Positions 18,389 through 28,078 of a stretch of 64,000 bases of DNA are shown here, piece after piece. The notes under the pieces were generated by a model that saw nothing but the letters and a program-made list of their open reading frames with translations, ran no database searches and was not told the DNA's origin. Location: assembly GCF_047276495.1 (NCBI RefSeq), contig NZ_CP178543.1, positions 6,820,001 to 6,884,000 of the forward strand, read 5' to 3'. This DNA is from Capilliphycus salinus (lineage in GTDB: Bacteria > Cyanobacteriota > Cyanobacteriia > Cyanobacteriales > Microcoleaceae). Positions within the stretch are counted from its first letter, which is position 1, and each line of letters starts with the position of its first letter. A program made the position numbers and the translations under genes.

Positions 18389-18474
18389 GGACGGGTTCCG
18401 CGCCGATATCGAATACTCGTAAAAAATTGAACTAAACCCGCCCCATCTCCACTAATATTTGACAACATTTAGAA
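18389..18474. repeat. Second repeat element plus duplicated 31-bp flank
   Basis: The element runs GGACGGGTTCCG to AACCCGCCCC (18389-18444), followed by CATCTCCACTAATATTTG and onwards, copying 18352-18382 with one mismatch. The duplicated flank implies duplication of the element together with its neighbouring DNA. Confidence 0.65.
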
Positions 18475-18521
18475 TAACATCGATCCATTTCTAGGGGCGC
18501 AAACAACAGCGCCCCTAGAAC

Positions 18522-19301
18522 TTACTGCGGACGAATATTTACTTCATCTTGGCTCAAATTAACCGCTTGAGTCGGAAAAAGTTGCAAACGACGGGACGTT
18601 TCAAACGGACAAGTTTGGTTATTCCAGTCGCACTGATAAAGATAGGGTTTTTGCCAAGTTAACGGAATTTCTAATAAATCTCGCGCCCCTGTCATTCCCT
18701 GAGCAAAAAACAACAACACAGCAATACAATTTAACGCCGTGTGTGCAACCCGCCATTTTTTATCTTTATAAATCTCCGGCACAATTGCCAAAGAAATCAC
18801 CATTAATAAAGCCGCAGCTATGCCAAAATAGTAGTGCGAAACATACCATTCATAGCCCCGTCTAAAAACGCCCTCCTGACAGCCTAAAAGCACCAATCCC
18901 ATCCCCGTTAAGGTGGCAAAAACTCCCCGCCATAATCGCTGACTGGGTTTGGCTTTGTACAGAAAAACTAAAGAAGCAATAGTCGCGGCAAAAATCAACA
19001 CAATAAAAATCGCCTGCGGGGTTTTTTCCGGGGTTAATTCCTGAAAAACACCCTTAAAATAAATCGAATAGGCAAGGGCAATTAACGTAATTCCCACCAC
19101 AGTCCCGGTTAACCAGTAGCCAACTTCTAAATGTTCCCGTCCCACAATGGGAGGAATTTTACTTTTTTCCTTCTTTTCTTGAGTTTCGATGCGTCGCTGA
19201 CGAGTTTGCCAAGCCCGACTAACGGCCATTCCAATAATCGGAAAAACAACGCCAACCGCAAGCGCCGGATGCACTAATGCCAGAGTATCGACTAGGTTCA
19301 T
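18522..19301 (-). CDS. DUF4079 family membrane protein
   Basis: A 259-residue polytopic membrane protein of the cyanobacterial/plastid DUF4079 family, with about seven hydrophobic segments (HPALAVGVVFPIIGMAVS; WLTGTVVGITLIALAYSIYF; AIFIVLIFAATIASLVFLY; GVFATLTGMGLVLLGC; YYFGIAAALLMVISLAIV; ALNCIAVLLFFAQGMTGARDLL). The pattern recalls cytochrome b561-like proteins, with His residues at both ends of the bundle. The ATG at 19301 has GGGGAG 9 nt upstream and is preferred to 19331. Function unknown. Confidence 0.8.
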   Translation of the reverse strand: MNLVDTLALVHPALAVGVVFPIIGMAVSRAWQTRQRRIETQEKKEKSKIPPIVGREHLEVGYWLTGTVVGITLIALAYSIYFKGVFQELTPEKTPQAIFIVLIFAATIASLVFLYKAKPSQRLWRGVFATLTGMGLVLLGCQEGVFRRGYEWYVSHYYFGIAAALLMVISLAIVPEIYKDKKWRVAHTALNCIAVLLFFAQGMTGARDLLEIPLTWQKPYLYQCDWNNQTCPFETSRRLQLFPTQAVNLSQDEVNIRPQ

Positions 19302-19507
19302 CAAGATCTCCCCAACATGATGTTTACTCAATAGTTTAAATAAAATCGCTCAACTTTAAATGATTTTTTCCTGAGAAAGCCTAGCCCCAGATGGTTTATC
19401 GTTAAAAAGTCGATCCGGATTTCCTCAACTTTGTTTCGATGCGATCGCAGTCGTTCTAAAATAGAAATATCTCAATTTCCGATCGCCGTGATAGATTACC
19501 TCTCTAA

Positions 19508-20842
19508 ATGAACCTAATTTCAACTGCTAATCACAACCCAACCTCACCTTTGAGTCGCGAACATTATCGGCAATTAGAAGCAATTGTCGGCGAGTCAGGA
19601 ATTTCTGACTGTAGTGAAATTGATCCGAACGATCAAAACCGGATTTTCCGCAGTATTGCACCCGAAACAACCGTCAATTCTATCATTTATCCCAACACTC
19701 AAGCCGAACTTGCAGAGGTTATTACTTATGCAAAACAGCATCAACTCGGTATTCTTCCCTGTGGAAAAGGGAGTAAATTGCATTGGGGAGGATTGGTAAA
19801 AAACGTTAACTTAATCATCAGTACCGAACGTTTAAATCAACTGATTGAACACGCCGTTGGTGACTTAACCGTTACCGTTGAAGCGGGGATGCCTTTTGCT
19901 CAATTACAACAAATTCTAGCAGAAAAAGGTCAATTTCTCGCCCTCGATCCGACCTATTCCGAAACCGCAACTGTGGGCGGAATTGTAGCAACCGGCGATA
20001 CAGGTTCACTCCGACAGCGTTATCGAGGAGTCCGCGATCAAATACTCGGAATTTCTTTCGTTCGTTGCGATGGTAAAATCGCCAAAGCGGGGGGGCGTGT
20101 GGTTAAAAATGTCGCCGGATATGATTTAATGAAATTATTCACCGGTTCTTACGGAACGTTGGGAATTATTTCTCAGGTAACATGGCGAGTTTATCCCGTT
20201 TCTCAGGCTTCCCAAACCGTACTTTTAACCGGAGAAAAACAAGCGATAGCGACAGCAACCCAAACCTTATTATCCTCAGCGTTAACGCCCGTCGCCGTTG
20301 ATTTACTCTCATCTCAACTGTTAGAAAAACTCAACAAAAACGCCGAAATGGGGCTAATCGTTTGCTTTCAAAGTTTGCCCGAAAGTGTCAACCAACAAGC
20401 AACCCGTTTATTAGAAGTTGGCGAAAAATTGGGCTTAAACGGTGAAATTCACAGCCAAAATGATGATAACTTATGGCACCAATTAAAACAATTCATTTGG
20501 CAACCGGGCGAAGAAACAAAAATGATTTGTAAAATCGGAGTAACCCCCACCGAAGCCGTTGCTACCCTGAGTCAATGTCAAGGATTAGGCGTAATTCATG
20601 CCGGAGTCGGTTTGGGTGTGTTACGCTGGGAAAGCGTTAATTCCGAACACCTGTTAAAACTGCGAAACTGGTGCAATACCAAAGGCGGTTTTCTGTCAAT
20701 TTTAGACGCACCCACCCCAGTCAAACAACAATTAGACGTTTGGGGATACAACGGAAACGCGCTAGAATTAATGCGTCGAATAAAAAAGCAGTTTGACCCC
20801 GAAAATTTATTCAGTCCTCATCGTTTTGTAGGGGAAATTTAG
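19508..20842 (+). CDS. glcE: Glycolate dehydrogenase FAD-binding subunit GlcE
   Basis: A 444-residue FAD-linked oxidase of the PCMH type. The FAD-binding domain shows PCGKGSKLHWGG (about residues 86-97), DPTYSETATVGGIVATGDTGSLRQRYRGVRDQ and GGRVVKNVAGYDLMKLFTGSYGTLG, all typical of GlcE. GlcE acts with GlcD and GlcF to oxidise glycolate to glyoxylate in photorespiration. glcF follows 57 bp downstream on the same strand, which supports GlcE over a generic FAD oxidase. glcD is not in this window. The start at 19508 is close to a promoter-like region. Confidence 0.9.
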   Translation: MNLISTANHNPTSPLSREHYRQLEAIVGESGISDCSEIDPNDQNRIFRSIAPETTVNSIIYPNTQAELAEVITYAKQHQLGILPCGKGSKLHWGGLVKNVNLIISTERLNQLIEHAVGDLTVTVEAGMPFAQLQQILAEKGQFLALDPTYSETATVGGIVATGDTGSLRQRYRGVRDQILGISFVRCDGKIAKAGGRVVKNVAGYDLMKLFTGSYGTLGIISQVTWRVYPVSQASQTVLLTGEKQAIATATQTLLSSALTPVAVDLLSSQLLEKLNKNAEMGLIVCFQSLPESVNQQATRLLEVGEKLGLNGEIHSQNDDNLWHQLKQFIWQPGEETKMICKIGVTPTEAVATLSQCQGLGVIHAGVGLGVLRWESVNSEHLLKLRNWCNTKGGFLSILDAPTPVKQQLDVWGYNGNALELMRRIKKQFDPENLFSPHRFVGEI

Positions 20843-20899
20843 AACCGTTTTAGATTTCCAATTTTTTTAAATTCAGTTCAAAAAACCTTCAAATAAACC

Positions 20900-22309
20900 A
20901 TGCAAACCTCCGAACAGCCGAGAGAACAAACCCCGGACAAAATACCCGCCAAAGAAAGCAACTTTCTCGCCCAAAATCCCCACCTCAACTCAACCGCAGA
21001 ACTTCCCGGTTTTGACTCCAAAAATCCCCCCGATCCCAACTTAATTAATACCTGCGTTCACTGCGGATTTTGTTTGGCAACTTGTCCGAGTTATCGCGTC
21101 ATTGGAAAAGAAATGGACTCTCCCCGAGGGCGAATTTATTTAATGGATGCGATCAACAATTCCGACGCCCCTCTGACGCCTTCAACCGCAGAACATTTTG
21201 ATACCTGTTTGGGATGTTTAGCCTGCGTTTCGACTTGCCCTTCTGGGGTGCAATATGATAAACTAATCGCATCAACCCGGCCGCAAGTAGAGCGAAATGT
21301 ACCCCGAAATTTGGGCGATCGCTTACTGCGTTTGTTAATCTTTAATCTCTTTCCCTATCCCAACCGTTTGCGGGTATTTTTAGCGCCATTATTTCTCTAT
21401 CAAAAACTGGGCGTTCAAAAGTTAGTCCGTGCAACCGGTTTACTCCCGAAAATATTGCCCCGTTTGGGAGCGATGGAATCAATTTTACCGGAAATTACCG
21501 TTAAATCTTTTCAAGACAATTTCCCCACCGTTATCCCCGCAAAAGGCGAAAAACGCTATCGAGTCGGAGTCATTTTAGGTTGCGTCCAACGGTTATTTTT
21601 CTCCGGCGTTAATGAAGCCACCGTGCGCGTTTTAACCGCCAACGGTTGCGAAGTGGTTATTCCTCAAAGTCAGGGCTGTTGTGCGGCGTTACCCGAACAT
21701 CAAGGTCAAACAAATCAAGCCCACAGTTTGGCAAAACAAATGATCGATAGTTTTGAACAAACGGGCGTTGATGCTGTTATAATAAATGCGGCAGGTTGCG
21801 GTCATACCTTAAAAGAATACGGTCATATGTTGCAAGATGACCCCGAATATGCGGAAAAAGCAAAAGCATTTTCGGCGAAAGTCAAAGACGTGCAGGAATT
21901 TTTAGCAGAAGTCGGTTTAACGGCTTCATTATCTCCCCTAACCGATGGAGAATTAACCCTCGTTTATCAGGATGCTTGTCACCTGTTACACGGACAAAAA
22001 ATCAGCCAACAACCCCGCCAACTGTTGCAACAAATTCCGGGTGTAAAATTGCGGGAACCCATCGATGCGGCGTTGTGTTGTGGAAGTGCGGGGGTTTATA
22101 ATATGTTGCAACCGGAAATCGCCGACGAACTCGGACAGCAAAAAGCCGAGAATTTATTGAATACCGGGGCGCAACTTATTGCTTCAGCAAACCCCGGTTG
22201 TTCCCTGCAAATTCTCAAGCATTTACAATTAAAAGGAGAATCAATACCGTTAAAACATCCGATGGAATTATTAGATTATTCCATTCGGGGCGAAAAGATT
22301 AACAGTTAA
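20900..22309 (+). CDS. glcF: Glycolate dehydrogenase Fe-S subunit GlcF
   Basis: A 469-residue heterodisulfide-reductase-like protein. Two [4Fe-4S] clusters are ligated by Cys52/55/58/62 (CVHCGFCLATCP) and Cys103/106/109/113 (CLGCLACVSTCP). Two CCG domains follow (SQGCCAALPEHQGQ and ALCCGSAGVYN). It passes electrons from the flavin subunits to the quinone pool. The N-terminal 45 residues are a low-complexity extension rich in Pro/Glu/Asn. It is in an operon with glcE and ends at a strong hairpin terminator. Confidence 0.92.
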   Translation: MQTSEQPREQTPDKIPAKESNFLAQNPHLNSTAELPGFDSKNPPDPNLINTCVHCGFCLATCPSYRVIGKEMDSPRGRIYLMDAINNSDAPLTPSTAEHFDTCLGCLACVSTCPSGVQYDKLIASTRPQVERNVPRNLGDRLLRLLIFNLFPYPNRLRVFLAPLFLYQKLGVQKLVRATGLLPKILPRLGAMESILPEITVKSFQDNFPTVIPAKGEKRYRVGVILGCVQRLFFSGVNEATVRVLTANGCEVVIPQSQGCCAALPEHQGQTNQAHSLAKQMIDSFEQTGVDAVIINAAGCGHTLKEYGHMLQDDPEYAEKAKAFSAKVKDVQEFLAEVGLTASLSPLTDGELTLVYQDACHLLHGQKISQQPRQLLQQIPGVKLREPIDAALCCGSAGVYNMLQPEIADELGQQKAENLLNTGAQLIASANPGCSLQILKHLQLKGESIPLKHPMELLDYSIRGEKINS

Positions 22310-22324
22310 CTTTTAACTCCGATT

Positions 22325-22357
22325 AAAAAACCCGGTTTTTCTAAGTAACCGGGTTTT
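22325..22357 (+). terminator. glcF terminator of the AACCCGGTT type
   Basis: AACCCGGTT and AACCGGGTT flank a 9-nt loop and are followed by TT. Both strands carry A/T tracts, so it can terminate the convergent glcF and PEP-CTERM transcripts. Near-identical hairpins lie at 42649-42681 and, with a longer loop, at 39785-39847. Confidence 0.75.
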
Positions 22358-22405
22358 GGTGAAACTTCACCGAAAAAAATCACGGATTAAATTTTGACCG
22401 ACGAC

Positions 22406-23026
22406 TTAAGACTTGCGTTTGAGACCAACAGAAGCCAAAGCGCCAACAGCCATTAAACCGAAGATTGTTGTCGGTTCGGGAACTGCTGCAACCGTGATAC
22501 TTTGCAGAGAATAACTGCTTCCGGCGTTGGCGGTGAAACTGAAGGTTTTAGCGGTAGTTTGAGTTAAGTCTAAGCTGGTGAAATCAAAAATATTGCTGTC
22601 GGGAATATCCTCGCCGTTAAACAGAGAATTATCGCCGACAGAGAGATTAAACGCATCGTCGCCATCAACGTAGCCGAAAGTCGCAGAAACCAGACTAACT
22701 TTCTTACCGAAGTTTAAAAATAGAGTTTCTAAAAGACCTCCTGCGGCGTCAATTTCCCGTCCGCGACCCAGACCATCAAAAACACCCAATCCTCCAACGG
22801 TTCTTCGGACTTGACCCAGACCATCTTCTGAGGTCGCGGTAACGTTCAAACTGAGGTCATCAATGGTAAAATCGAAAGAAGGAACAGTGGTATATTCTCC
22901 GTCAAATCCGTTAAAGTTGAAGGTTTTGAAGCTGGCGGCTTGAGCGGGGTTAACATCAACGAGACTGCAAGTAAAAACAGCACCAACAGCGGCGACAGCG
23001 AAACGTGAAATTAAGTGAATGTTCAT
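22406..23026 (-). CDS. PEP-CTERM exported protein
   Basis: A 206-residue secreted protein with a signal peptide (RFAVAAVGAVFTCSLVDVNPAQAA) and a C-terminal PEP-CTERM sorting signal: AAVPEPTTIFGLMAVGALASVGLKRKS has the PEP motif, a hydrophobic helix and a basic tail. Exosortase removes such tails during export, often of exopolysaccharide-associated proteins. The mature domain is beta-rich with Gly/Asp turns (FDFTIDDLSLNVTATSEDGLGQVRRT), a type often found in cyanobacterial PEP-CTERM proteins. It is convergent with glcF. Confidence 0.85.
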   Translation of the reverse strand: MNIHLISRFAVAAVGAVFTCSLVDVNPAQAASFKTFNFNGFDGEYTTVPSFDFTIDDLSLNVTATSEDGLGQVRRTVGGLGVFDGLGRGREIDAAGGLLETLFLNFGKKVSLVSATFGYVDGDDAFNLSVGDNSLFNGEDIPDSNIFDFTSLDLTQTTAKTFSFTANAGSSYSLQSITVAAVPEPTTIFGLMAVGALASVGLKRKS

Positions 23027-23801
23027 CTTTTTATCTTATCTATAGAGAGTAAAACTGTACGGAATATATTGTTTCTGCACCTCTGGTTTTATCCGAACGT
23101 TCTCGGAAACTGACGTAGAGTGGTAGGATTTCAATTTAAACCGGACTTGCGTATAAACTCGGTTTCTCAACGCAGATGTCATGGGATAGATCCCTTGAGG
23201 TCAACAGTATTTTCGCTTCGCCTGTGACCTCCGACCTGACACCCAACACCTTTTATCTCAAACCGGCTTGTGAACCAACGAGTGCCGAGTCTTCAGCAGA
23301 CCTACTTACAAGCTTGTCTCATCTGGGATCGCTTCGTCTAGGGGTTTTACAGAGTCTTTACTGACAGCTTTACAAAAGGGGGGCCAATTCTACCGAGTTT
23401 TCCCGGAGACCGACAGGAAACTGATACATCGTGAAAAAAATTGTTTTTTCCCCAGACTTGGAAAAATTTTTTAGGTATTTTCGCTCAAAATATTAAGTTT
23501 TTCAGGTCGAATTCAAGCCCAATAAAATTCTTTATTAAAATAAAAAAAATCGGTTAATTCATCAATTCAATTGCAATTCAAGGCTTCTAGCATTTGGCGA
23601 ATTTATCCCTACAAGAAAACCACATTTTGTCAATCAAATCTGTATTTAAAATCACCTAAAAAATAAGTATCCTAGACTACTAGAAATAAATGAATTGAAT
23701 TCTAAAATAAACGTAAACGCAAGCAAAACCCATTGCTGTAACTTCCAACCCAACCCATTTCCCAAACAATTTACCTTGTCAACCCATAGGAGAGGATTTT
23801 C
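23027..23801. other. Long intergenic region before NDH-2 gene
   Basis: About 775 bp. The first third has repeat-like text (GACCTCCGACCTGACACCCAACACC); the rest, 23450-23740, is AT-rich and suits a promoter and untranslated leader for the oxidoreductase gene. A short reading frame near 23176-23364 has no ribosome binding site or family likeness, so I see no gene. Confidence 0.4.
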
Positions 23802-25145
23802 ATGTCTTTAGACAGTATTACCACCCAGTCTCCTCATCATGTTGTCATTATTGGTGGAGGCTTTGGCGGACTACACGCCGCCCGTGAACTTGGACGTGCT
23901 TCCTCAATCAAAGTCACACTGATTGATAAGCGCAATTATCACTTATTCCAACCCTTGCTTTATCAAGTCGCAACCGGAAATTTATCTCCTGGTGATATCG
24001 CTTCTCCCATCCGGAGTGTCATCGGTCAAAACAAAAATACTCAGGTCTTAATGGGGGAAGTTGTCGATCTCGATCCGGCTGAAAATAAGCTGTATCTTAA
24101 AGACGGTGAACTCAGCTACGATACCCTCGTTGTCGCCACGGGAGTGACACACCACTACTTTGGAAACGACAATTGGGCGCCGGTCGCCCCCGGACTCAAA
24201 ACCGTTGAAGAAGCTCTAGAAATTCGCAGAAGAATCTTCTCAGCCTTTGAAAAAGCCGAGAAAGAACCCGATCTCGAAAAACGCAAAGCCTTGTTAACCT
24301 TTATCGTGATCGGTGCGGGGCCAACGGGAGTAGAATTGGCCGGAGCGTTGGCAGAAATGGCCCATCACGGCTTAAAAGATTGCTTCCACAACATCGATCC
24401 GTCTGAAGCCACCGTACTGCTGTTACAAGGCGCCGATCGCATTCTCCCGGCTTTCCCGGAAGATCTCTCCAAAAAAGCCAAAGAAGAACTAGAAGGCTTG
24501 GGCGTTACCGTGCGAACCAACGCACGCGCCATGAACATCGATGATCATGGGGTTACAGTCAAATGTAAGGTAGATAATCACATTGAATACATTGGTGCAA
24601 CTACCATCCTTTGGGCCGCTGGCGTCAAAGCCTCGCCGATGGCGGAAGTTCTAGCCAACCGTACCGGCGCTCCTTTAGACCGTTCTGGACGAGTTCTGGT
24701 AGAACCGAACCTCACCGTTCGGGATCATCCCAATATCTTTGTCATTGGAGATGTGGCGAACTTCTCCCATCAAGGGGATGAATCTTTACCGGGGTTGGCT
24801 CCTGTCGCCCAACAGGAAGGGGTTTATGTGGCTAAACTCGTTCAGCAACGCTTACAAGCCCGCACATTGGCACCTTTCCGCTACTCCGATCACGGTACCT
24901 TAGCCATGATTGGCCGAAATCAAGCCGTTGCTAACTTGACTTTTGGTAAGTTCTCCGGTTTTACCGCCTGGATGATGTGGGTGTTTGTCCACATTCTGTT
25001 CTTGATTGAATTTGATAACCAATTGCTGGTATTGATTCAGTGGGCATGGAGTTACTTTACTCGCCAAGGTGGAGCGCGACTGATTACCGATCGCAATTCC
25101 CCAGAAGAAACGTCCATTGAACGTGAATCTGCCGTACAAGCTTAA
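23802..25145 (+). CDS. Type II NAD(P)H dehydrogenase (NDH-2)
   Basis: A 447-residue FAD/NAD(P)-dependent oxidoreductase. The first Rossmann motif is VVIIGGGFGGLHAARELG (residues 14-31) and the NAD(P)-binding one is FIVIGAGPTGVELAGALAEMA near 168-188. RNYHLFQPLLYQVATG and IFVIGDVANF (third FAD contact) are classic NDH-2 signatures. The C-terminus has an amphipathic, membrane-associating segment (FTAWMMWVFVHILFLIEFDN). It would feed electrons to plastoquinone without pumping. The start has AGGAGAGG upstream. Cyanobacteria often have several such paralogues (ndbA/B/C); I cannot assign which. Confidence 0.9.
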   Translation: MSLDSITTQSPHHVVIIGGGFGGLHAARELGRASSIKVTLIDKRNYHLFQPLLYQVATGNLSPGDIASPIRSVIGQNKNTQVLMGEVVDLDPAENKLYLKDGELSYDTLVVATGVTHHYFGNDNWAPVAPGLKTVEEALEIRRRIFSAFEKAEKEPDLEKRKALLTFIVIGAGPTGVELAGALAEMAHHGLKDCFHNIDPSEATVLLLQGADRILPAFPEDLSKKAKEELEGLGVTVRTNARAMNIDDHGVTVKCKVDNHIEYIGATTILWAAGVKASPMAEVLANRTGAPLDRSGRVLVEPNLTVRDHPNIFVIGDVANFSHQGDESLPGLAPVAQQEGVYVAKLVQQRLQARTLAPFRYSDHGTLAMIGRNQAVANLTFGKFSGFTAWMMWVFVHILFLIEFDNQLLVLIQWAWSYFTRQGGARLITDRNSPEETSIERESAVQA

Positions 25146-25322
25146 AAGCCAACTCACCTATTCACGCAGTTTCTCAACGAAATTTTAAGATTTCCCCGAG
25201 AAGACTGACAACAAACCCGGGTTTGCAACTGCTGACAACCAACAAGGCGTGCTGTGTTCACATCGATCATGGCACGTCTTTACAGTCACCAGTCACCAGT
25301 CACCAGTCACCAGCGCGAACTC

Positions 25323-25470
25323 GCGACTTGGCGGCTTCCGTCGAGAGCGCGTTCCTTGCGACTTGGCGGCTTCCGTCGAGAGCGCGTTCCTTGCGACTTG
25401 GCGGCTTCCGTCGAGAGCGAAGTTCGTGCATAGAGCGAAGTTCGTGCATAGAGCGAAGTTCGCAAGAGAG
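25323..25470. repeat. Tandem 35-bp x3 followed by 18-bp x3 repeats
   Basis: GCGACTTGGCGGCTTCCGTC begins a 35-bp unit at 25323, 25358 and 25393. The third copy changes into GAGCGAAGTTCGTGCATA, an 18-bp unit at 25415, 25433 and 25451. Just upstream, CAGTCAC repeats several times (25283-25312), and downstream lie CTCC-rich tracts to 25560. Short frames through it on both strands are repeat artefacts. Confidence 0.85.
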
Positions 25471-25648
25471 TGGTAACAGTTTACAGTAAACAGTTTCTCC
25501 CCCTGCACCCCACCTCCCCACCTCCCCATCTCCCTATCTCCCTATCTCCCCCTGCACCCCATCTATAATGAAAGATTGATTTTTCAGTTGACCGGGTGAG
25601 TTTTCTCCCTCACGGTATAATCAATCAGTACAGGGTCAAGGACTTGCT

Positions 25649-28078
25649 ATGATTGGCCAGCTTGTAGACGGGCGTTATCAAATTCTCAAAGTTATCGAGT
25701 CAACGGAGTTAGGAAAAACCTATCTCGCCAAAGATACTCGGCGTCCGGGTGAGTCGCTGTGCTTTGTCAAGCATTTGCATTTGGTGGCTGAAGATCCTGA
25801 GTTTGTAAACATCGCCCGTCGCCGCTTTCAACAAGAAGCACAAACCCTAGAAAAGCTTTCCCAACACGATCGCATTCCTCAGCTTTTAGCTTATTTTGAA
25901 GAAAGCAAAGAATTCTATCTGGTTGAGTCTTATGTTTCCGGTCAATCTCTCGCCCATGAGATTATACCCGGTCATCCTTTACCTGAAGACTCGGTTATTA
26001 AAATTTTAATTGAAGTTTTAGAAATTTTACTCTTTGTTCACGGACACGGGGTGATTCATCGAGATCTCAAACCCACGAATTTAATTCGCCGCAACTCCGA
26101 TGGAAAAATTGTCTTAATTGATTTTGGGGCGGTTAAAGAAATTAACATGAATCAACATCATAATCCCCCCACCGCTCGCATTGGTACAATTGAATATATG
26201 CCCGTTGAACAGTTTGATGGCAATCCTCATTTCAACAGCGATATTTACGCTTTGGGAATGATTGGGATTCAAGCGTTAACGGGAATTCCCATTTTTGAAC
26301 TGCGGAAACTGCGGGAAAATAACCAATCCAATACCAATGAATTGGCCTGGAGACATCTGGCAATTGTCAGCCAGGAACTCGGGGATATTCTTGATAAAAT
26401 GGTACGCTACGATTACCAGAAACGTTATCAGTCCGCCGGGGAAACGTTAGCCGCTTTAAGACGCTTAGATGAAGACTCTCAAACTCTACTGGCTAGACAG
26501 AATCTTTACCGAGAAGAAGTTAAACAACGTTCCAACCATCGGGGCGATATTTCTATTGTTGGACGGAAAATTTTAGATGAACTTCGCCTCAGTTTAGAAT
26601 TGAGCAAAGATGAAGCTGAAAGTATTGAGGATGAGATTTTAAACCCCTATCGAAAATACCGGGAAAAAGGCGAACGTTACGAACAAGCCTTAATTGAATC
26701 CATGCAGCAAGAATATCCCTTTACCCCGGAAACTCGCTTAGAACTACAACGCTTACAACAAGTTTTAGGGTTGAGCGATGAAGATGTTGCTTTCATTGAA
26801 AAACAGATTCTTCCCCTATCCCTTCGAGAGCAAATTTTGAGCCTGTTTTCAAGGGTAAAATCTCCAAAAACTACGGCTAAACCTTCTAGAAATCGTCGCA
26901 GAAATCGCCAGGGAATTTCTAGAAATTTGTCGAGTTTATGGATATTAATCGGGGCAATAATTGCGGCAATTATTGCGATTATTTTTGCAATTATTGAATA
27001 TCAAAGATGGCAACAAACTAAAGAAATGCAAGCCCAACAGCGGGTTTTAGATCGACAACAATTAACGCGAGTTGAAAATATTTTAGACCGGGGAAACTAT
27101 GAACTTTGTGTTAATGAAGCCGCCAAAATACCCGAAAGTTCAACCCAGTATACCGCAGTTCAAAAAATCCTCCAACAGTGCAACGATGCCTTAAACTGGA
27201 GACAGGTAAAAGTTCGAGACTTTGCTCAACATTTGGGGTCTGTTAGTGCGCTGGCTTTTCGTCCCGATGGTCGGACAATTGTCAGCGGAAGTCGCGATCA
27301 AACCGTGAAAGTTTGGGATGTGAGAACCGGCGCTTTATTACAAAATTTTGCCGGGGATTTATCTCCCATTACTTCGGTTGATTTTAGCCCCAATGGAGAT
27401 GCGATCGCCGCAGGAAGTTTTTATTGGCGAGTCCTAGAATGGAGTTTAGAAACGGGCGAACTTTTTGTTCCCCTCGAACATCTCGGTACGGTTTGGTCTG
27501 TTGCTTTTAGTCCCGATGAACGTACAATAGCCAGCGGAAGTGGCGATCGCAGTGTGCGAGTTTGGGACAGACAAACCGGATATATTTTGTACGATTTTAT
27601 CGATCATACCGATATTGTTTATTCTGTCGCTTTCAATACCGGGGGGACAAAATTAGTTAGCGGTTCCAAAGATAGTACAATTAATATTATGGACTTACAA
27701 ACTGGAATCGTTGAAAACACTTTACGAGGACATACCGATGAAGTGCGATCGGTTGCGTTTACTCCCGATAGTACAAAAGTTGTCAGCGGGGGTTATGATG
27801 ATACGGTGAGAATTTGGGATGTAAATACCGGAAGATTATTAAATACATTAACCGGTCATACGGGCGATATTTTATCGGTTGCGGTTAGTCCTGACGGTCA
27901 ACTGGTGGCGAGTGCGAGTAAAGATCGGACGATAAAAATATGGAATATAGAAACGGGTGAATTACTCAATACTTTAAGCGGACATACCAACGAAGTTTAT
28001 ACTGTTACCTTTAGTCCGGATGGGAAAACAATCGCCAGCGGAAGTAAAGATCGGACGATTAAACTCTGGATTAAATAA
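25649..28078 (+). CDS. Ser/Thr protein kinase with WD40 repeat domain
   Basis: An 809-residue Hanks-type kinase fused to a beta-propeller. The kinase domain spans about residues 10-280, with HRDLKPTNL near 137 and DFGAVKE near 157, both intact. A linker with a membrane helix near 430-450 (WILIGAIIAAIIAIIFAIIEY) leads to seven WD40-like repeats from about 525 to the end (SVSALAFRPDGRTIVSGSRDQTVKVWD and six others, with GH/WD spacing). The glycine-rich loop is degenerate: VIESTELGKTYLAKD lacks the first two glycines of GxGxxG, and the VAIK lysine is in CFVKHL. This kinase-WD40 fusion is typical of filamentous cyanobacteria. Ligand unknown. Confidence 0.9.
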   Translation: MIGQLVDGRYQILKVIESTELGKTYLAKDTRRPGESLCFVKHLHLVAEDPEFVNIARRRFQQEAQTLEKLSQHDRIPQLLAYFEESKEFYLVESYVSGQSLAHEIIPGHPLPEDSVIKILIEVLEILLFVHGHGVIHRDLKPTNLIRRNSDGKIVLIDFGAVKEINMNQHHNPPTARIGTIEYMPVEQFDGNPHFNSDIYALGMIGIQALTGIPIFELRKLRENNQSNTNELAWRHLAIVSQELGDILDKMVRYDYQKRYQSAGETLAALRRLDEDSQTLLARQNLYREEVKQRSNHRGDISIVGRKILDELRLSLELSKDEAESIEDEILNPYRKYREKGERYEQALIESMQQEYPFTPETRLELQRLQQVLGLSDEDVAFIEKQILPLSLREQILSLFSRVKSPKTTAKPSRNRRRNRQGISRNLSSLWILIGAIIAAIIAIIFAIIEYQRWQQTKEMQAQQRVLDRQQLTRVENILDRGNYELCVNEAAKIPESSTQYTAVQKILQQCNDALNWRQVKVRDFAQHLGSVSALAFRPDGRTIVSGSRDQTVKVWDVRTGALLQNFAGDLSPITSVDFSPNGDAIAAGSFYWRVLEWSLETGELFVPLEHLGTVWSVAFSPDERTIASGSGDRSVRVWDRQTGYILYDFIDHTDIVYSVAFNTGGTKLVSGSKDSTINIMDLQTGIVENTLRGHTDEVRSVAFTPDSTKVVSGGYDDTVRIWDVNTGRLLNTLTGHTGDILSVAVSPDGQLVASASKDRTIKIWNIETGELLNTLSGHTNEVYTVTFSPDGKTIASGSKDRTIKLWIK

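Noticed and set aside
23176..23364. 62-codon frame upstream of NDH-2
   Set aside because: No ribosome binding site or resemblance to any family; the text resembles dispersed low-complexity intergenic DNA.
25223..25529. Several overlapping frames on both strands
   Set aside because: They run through 35-bp and 18-bp tandem repeats and CTCC tracts; the products are repetitive and lack starts with ribosome binding sites.
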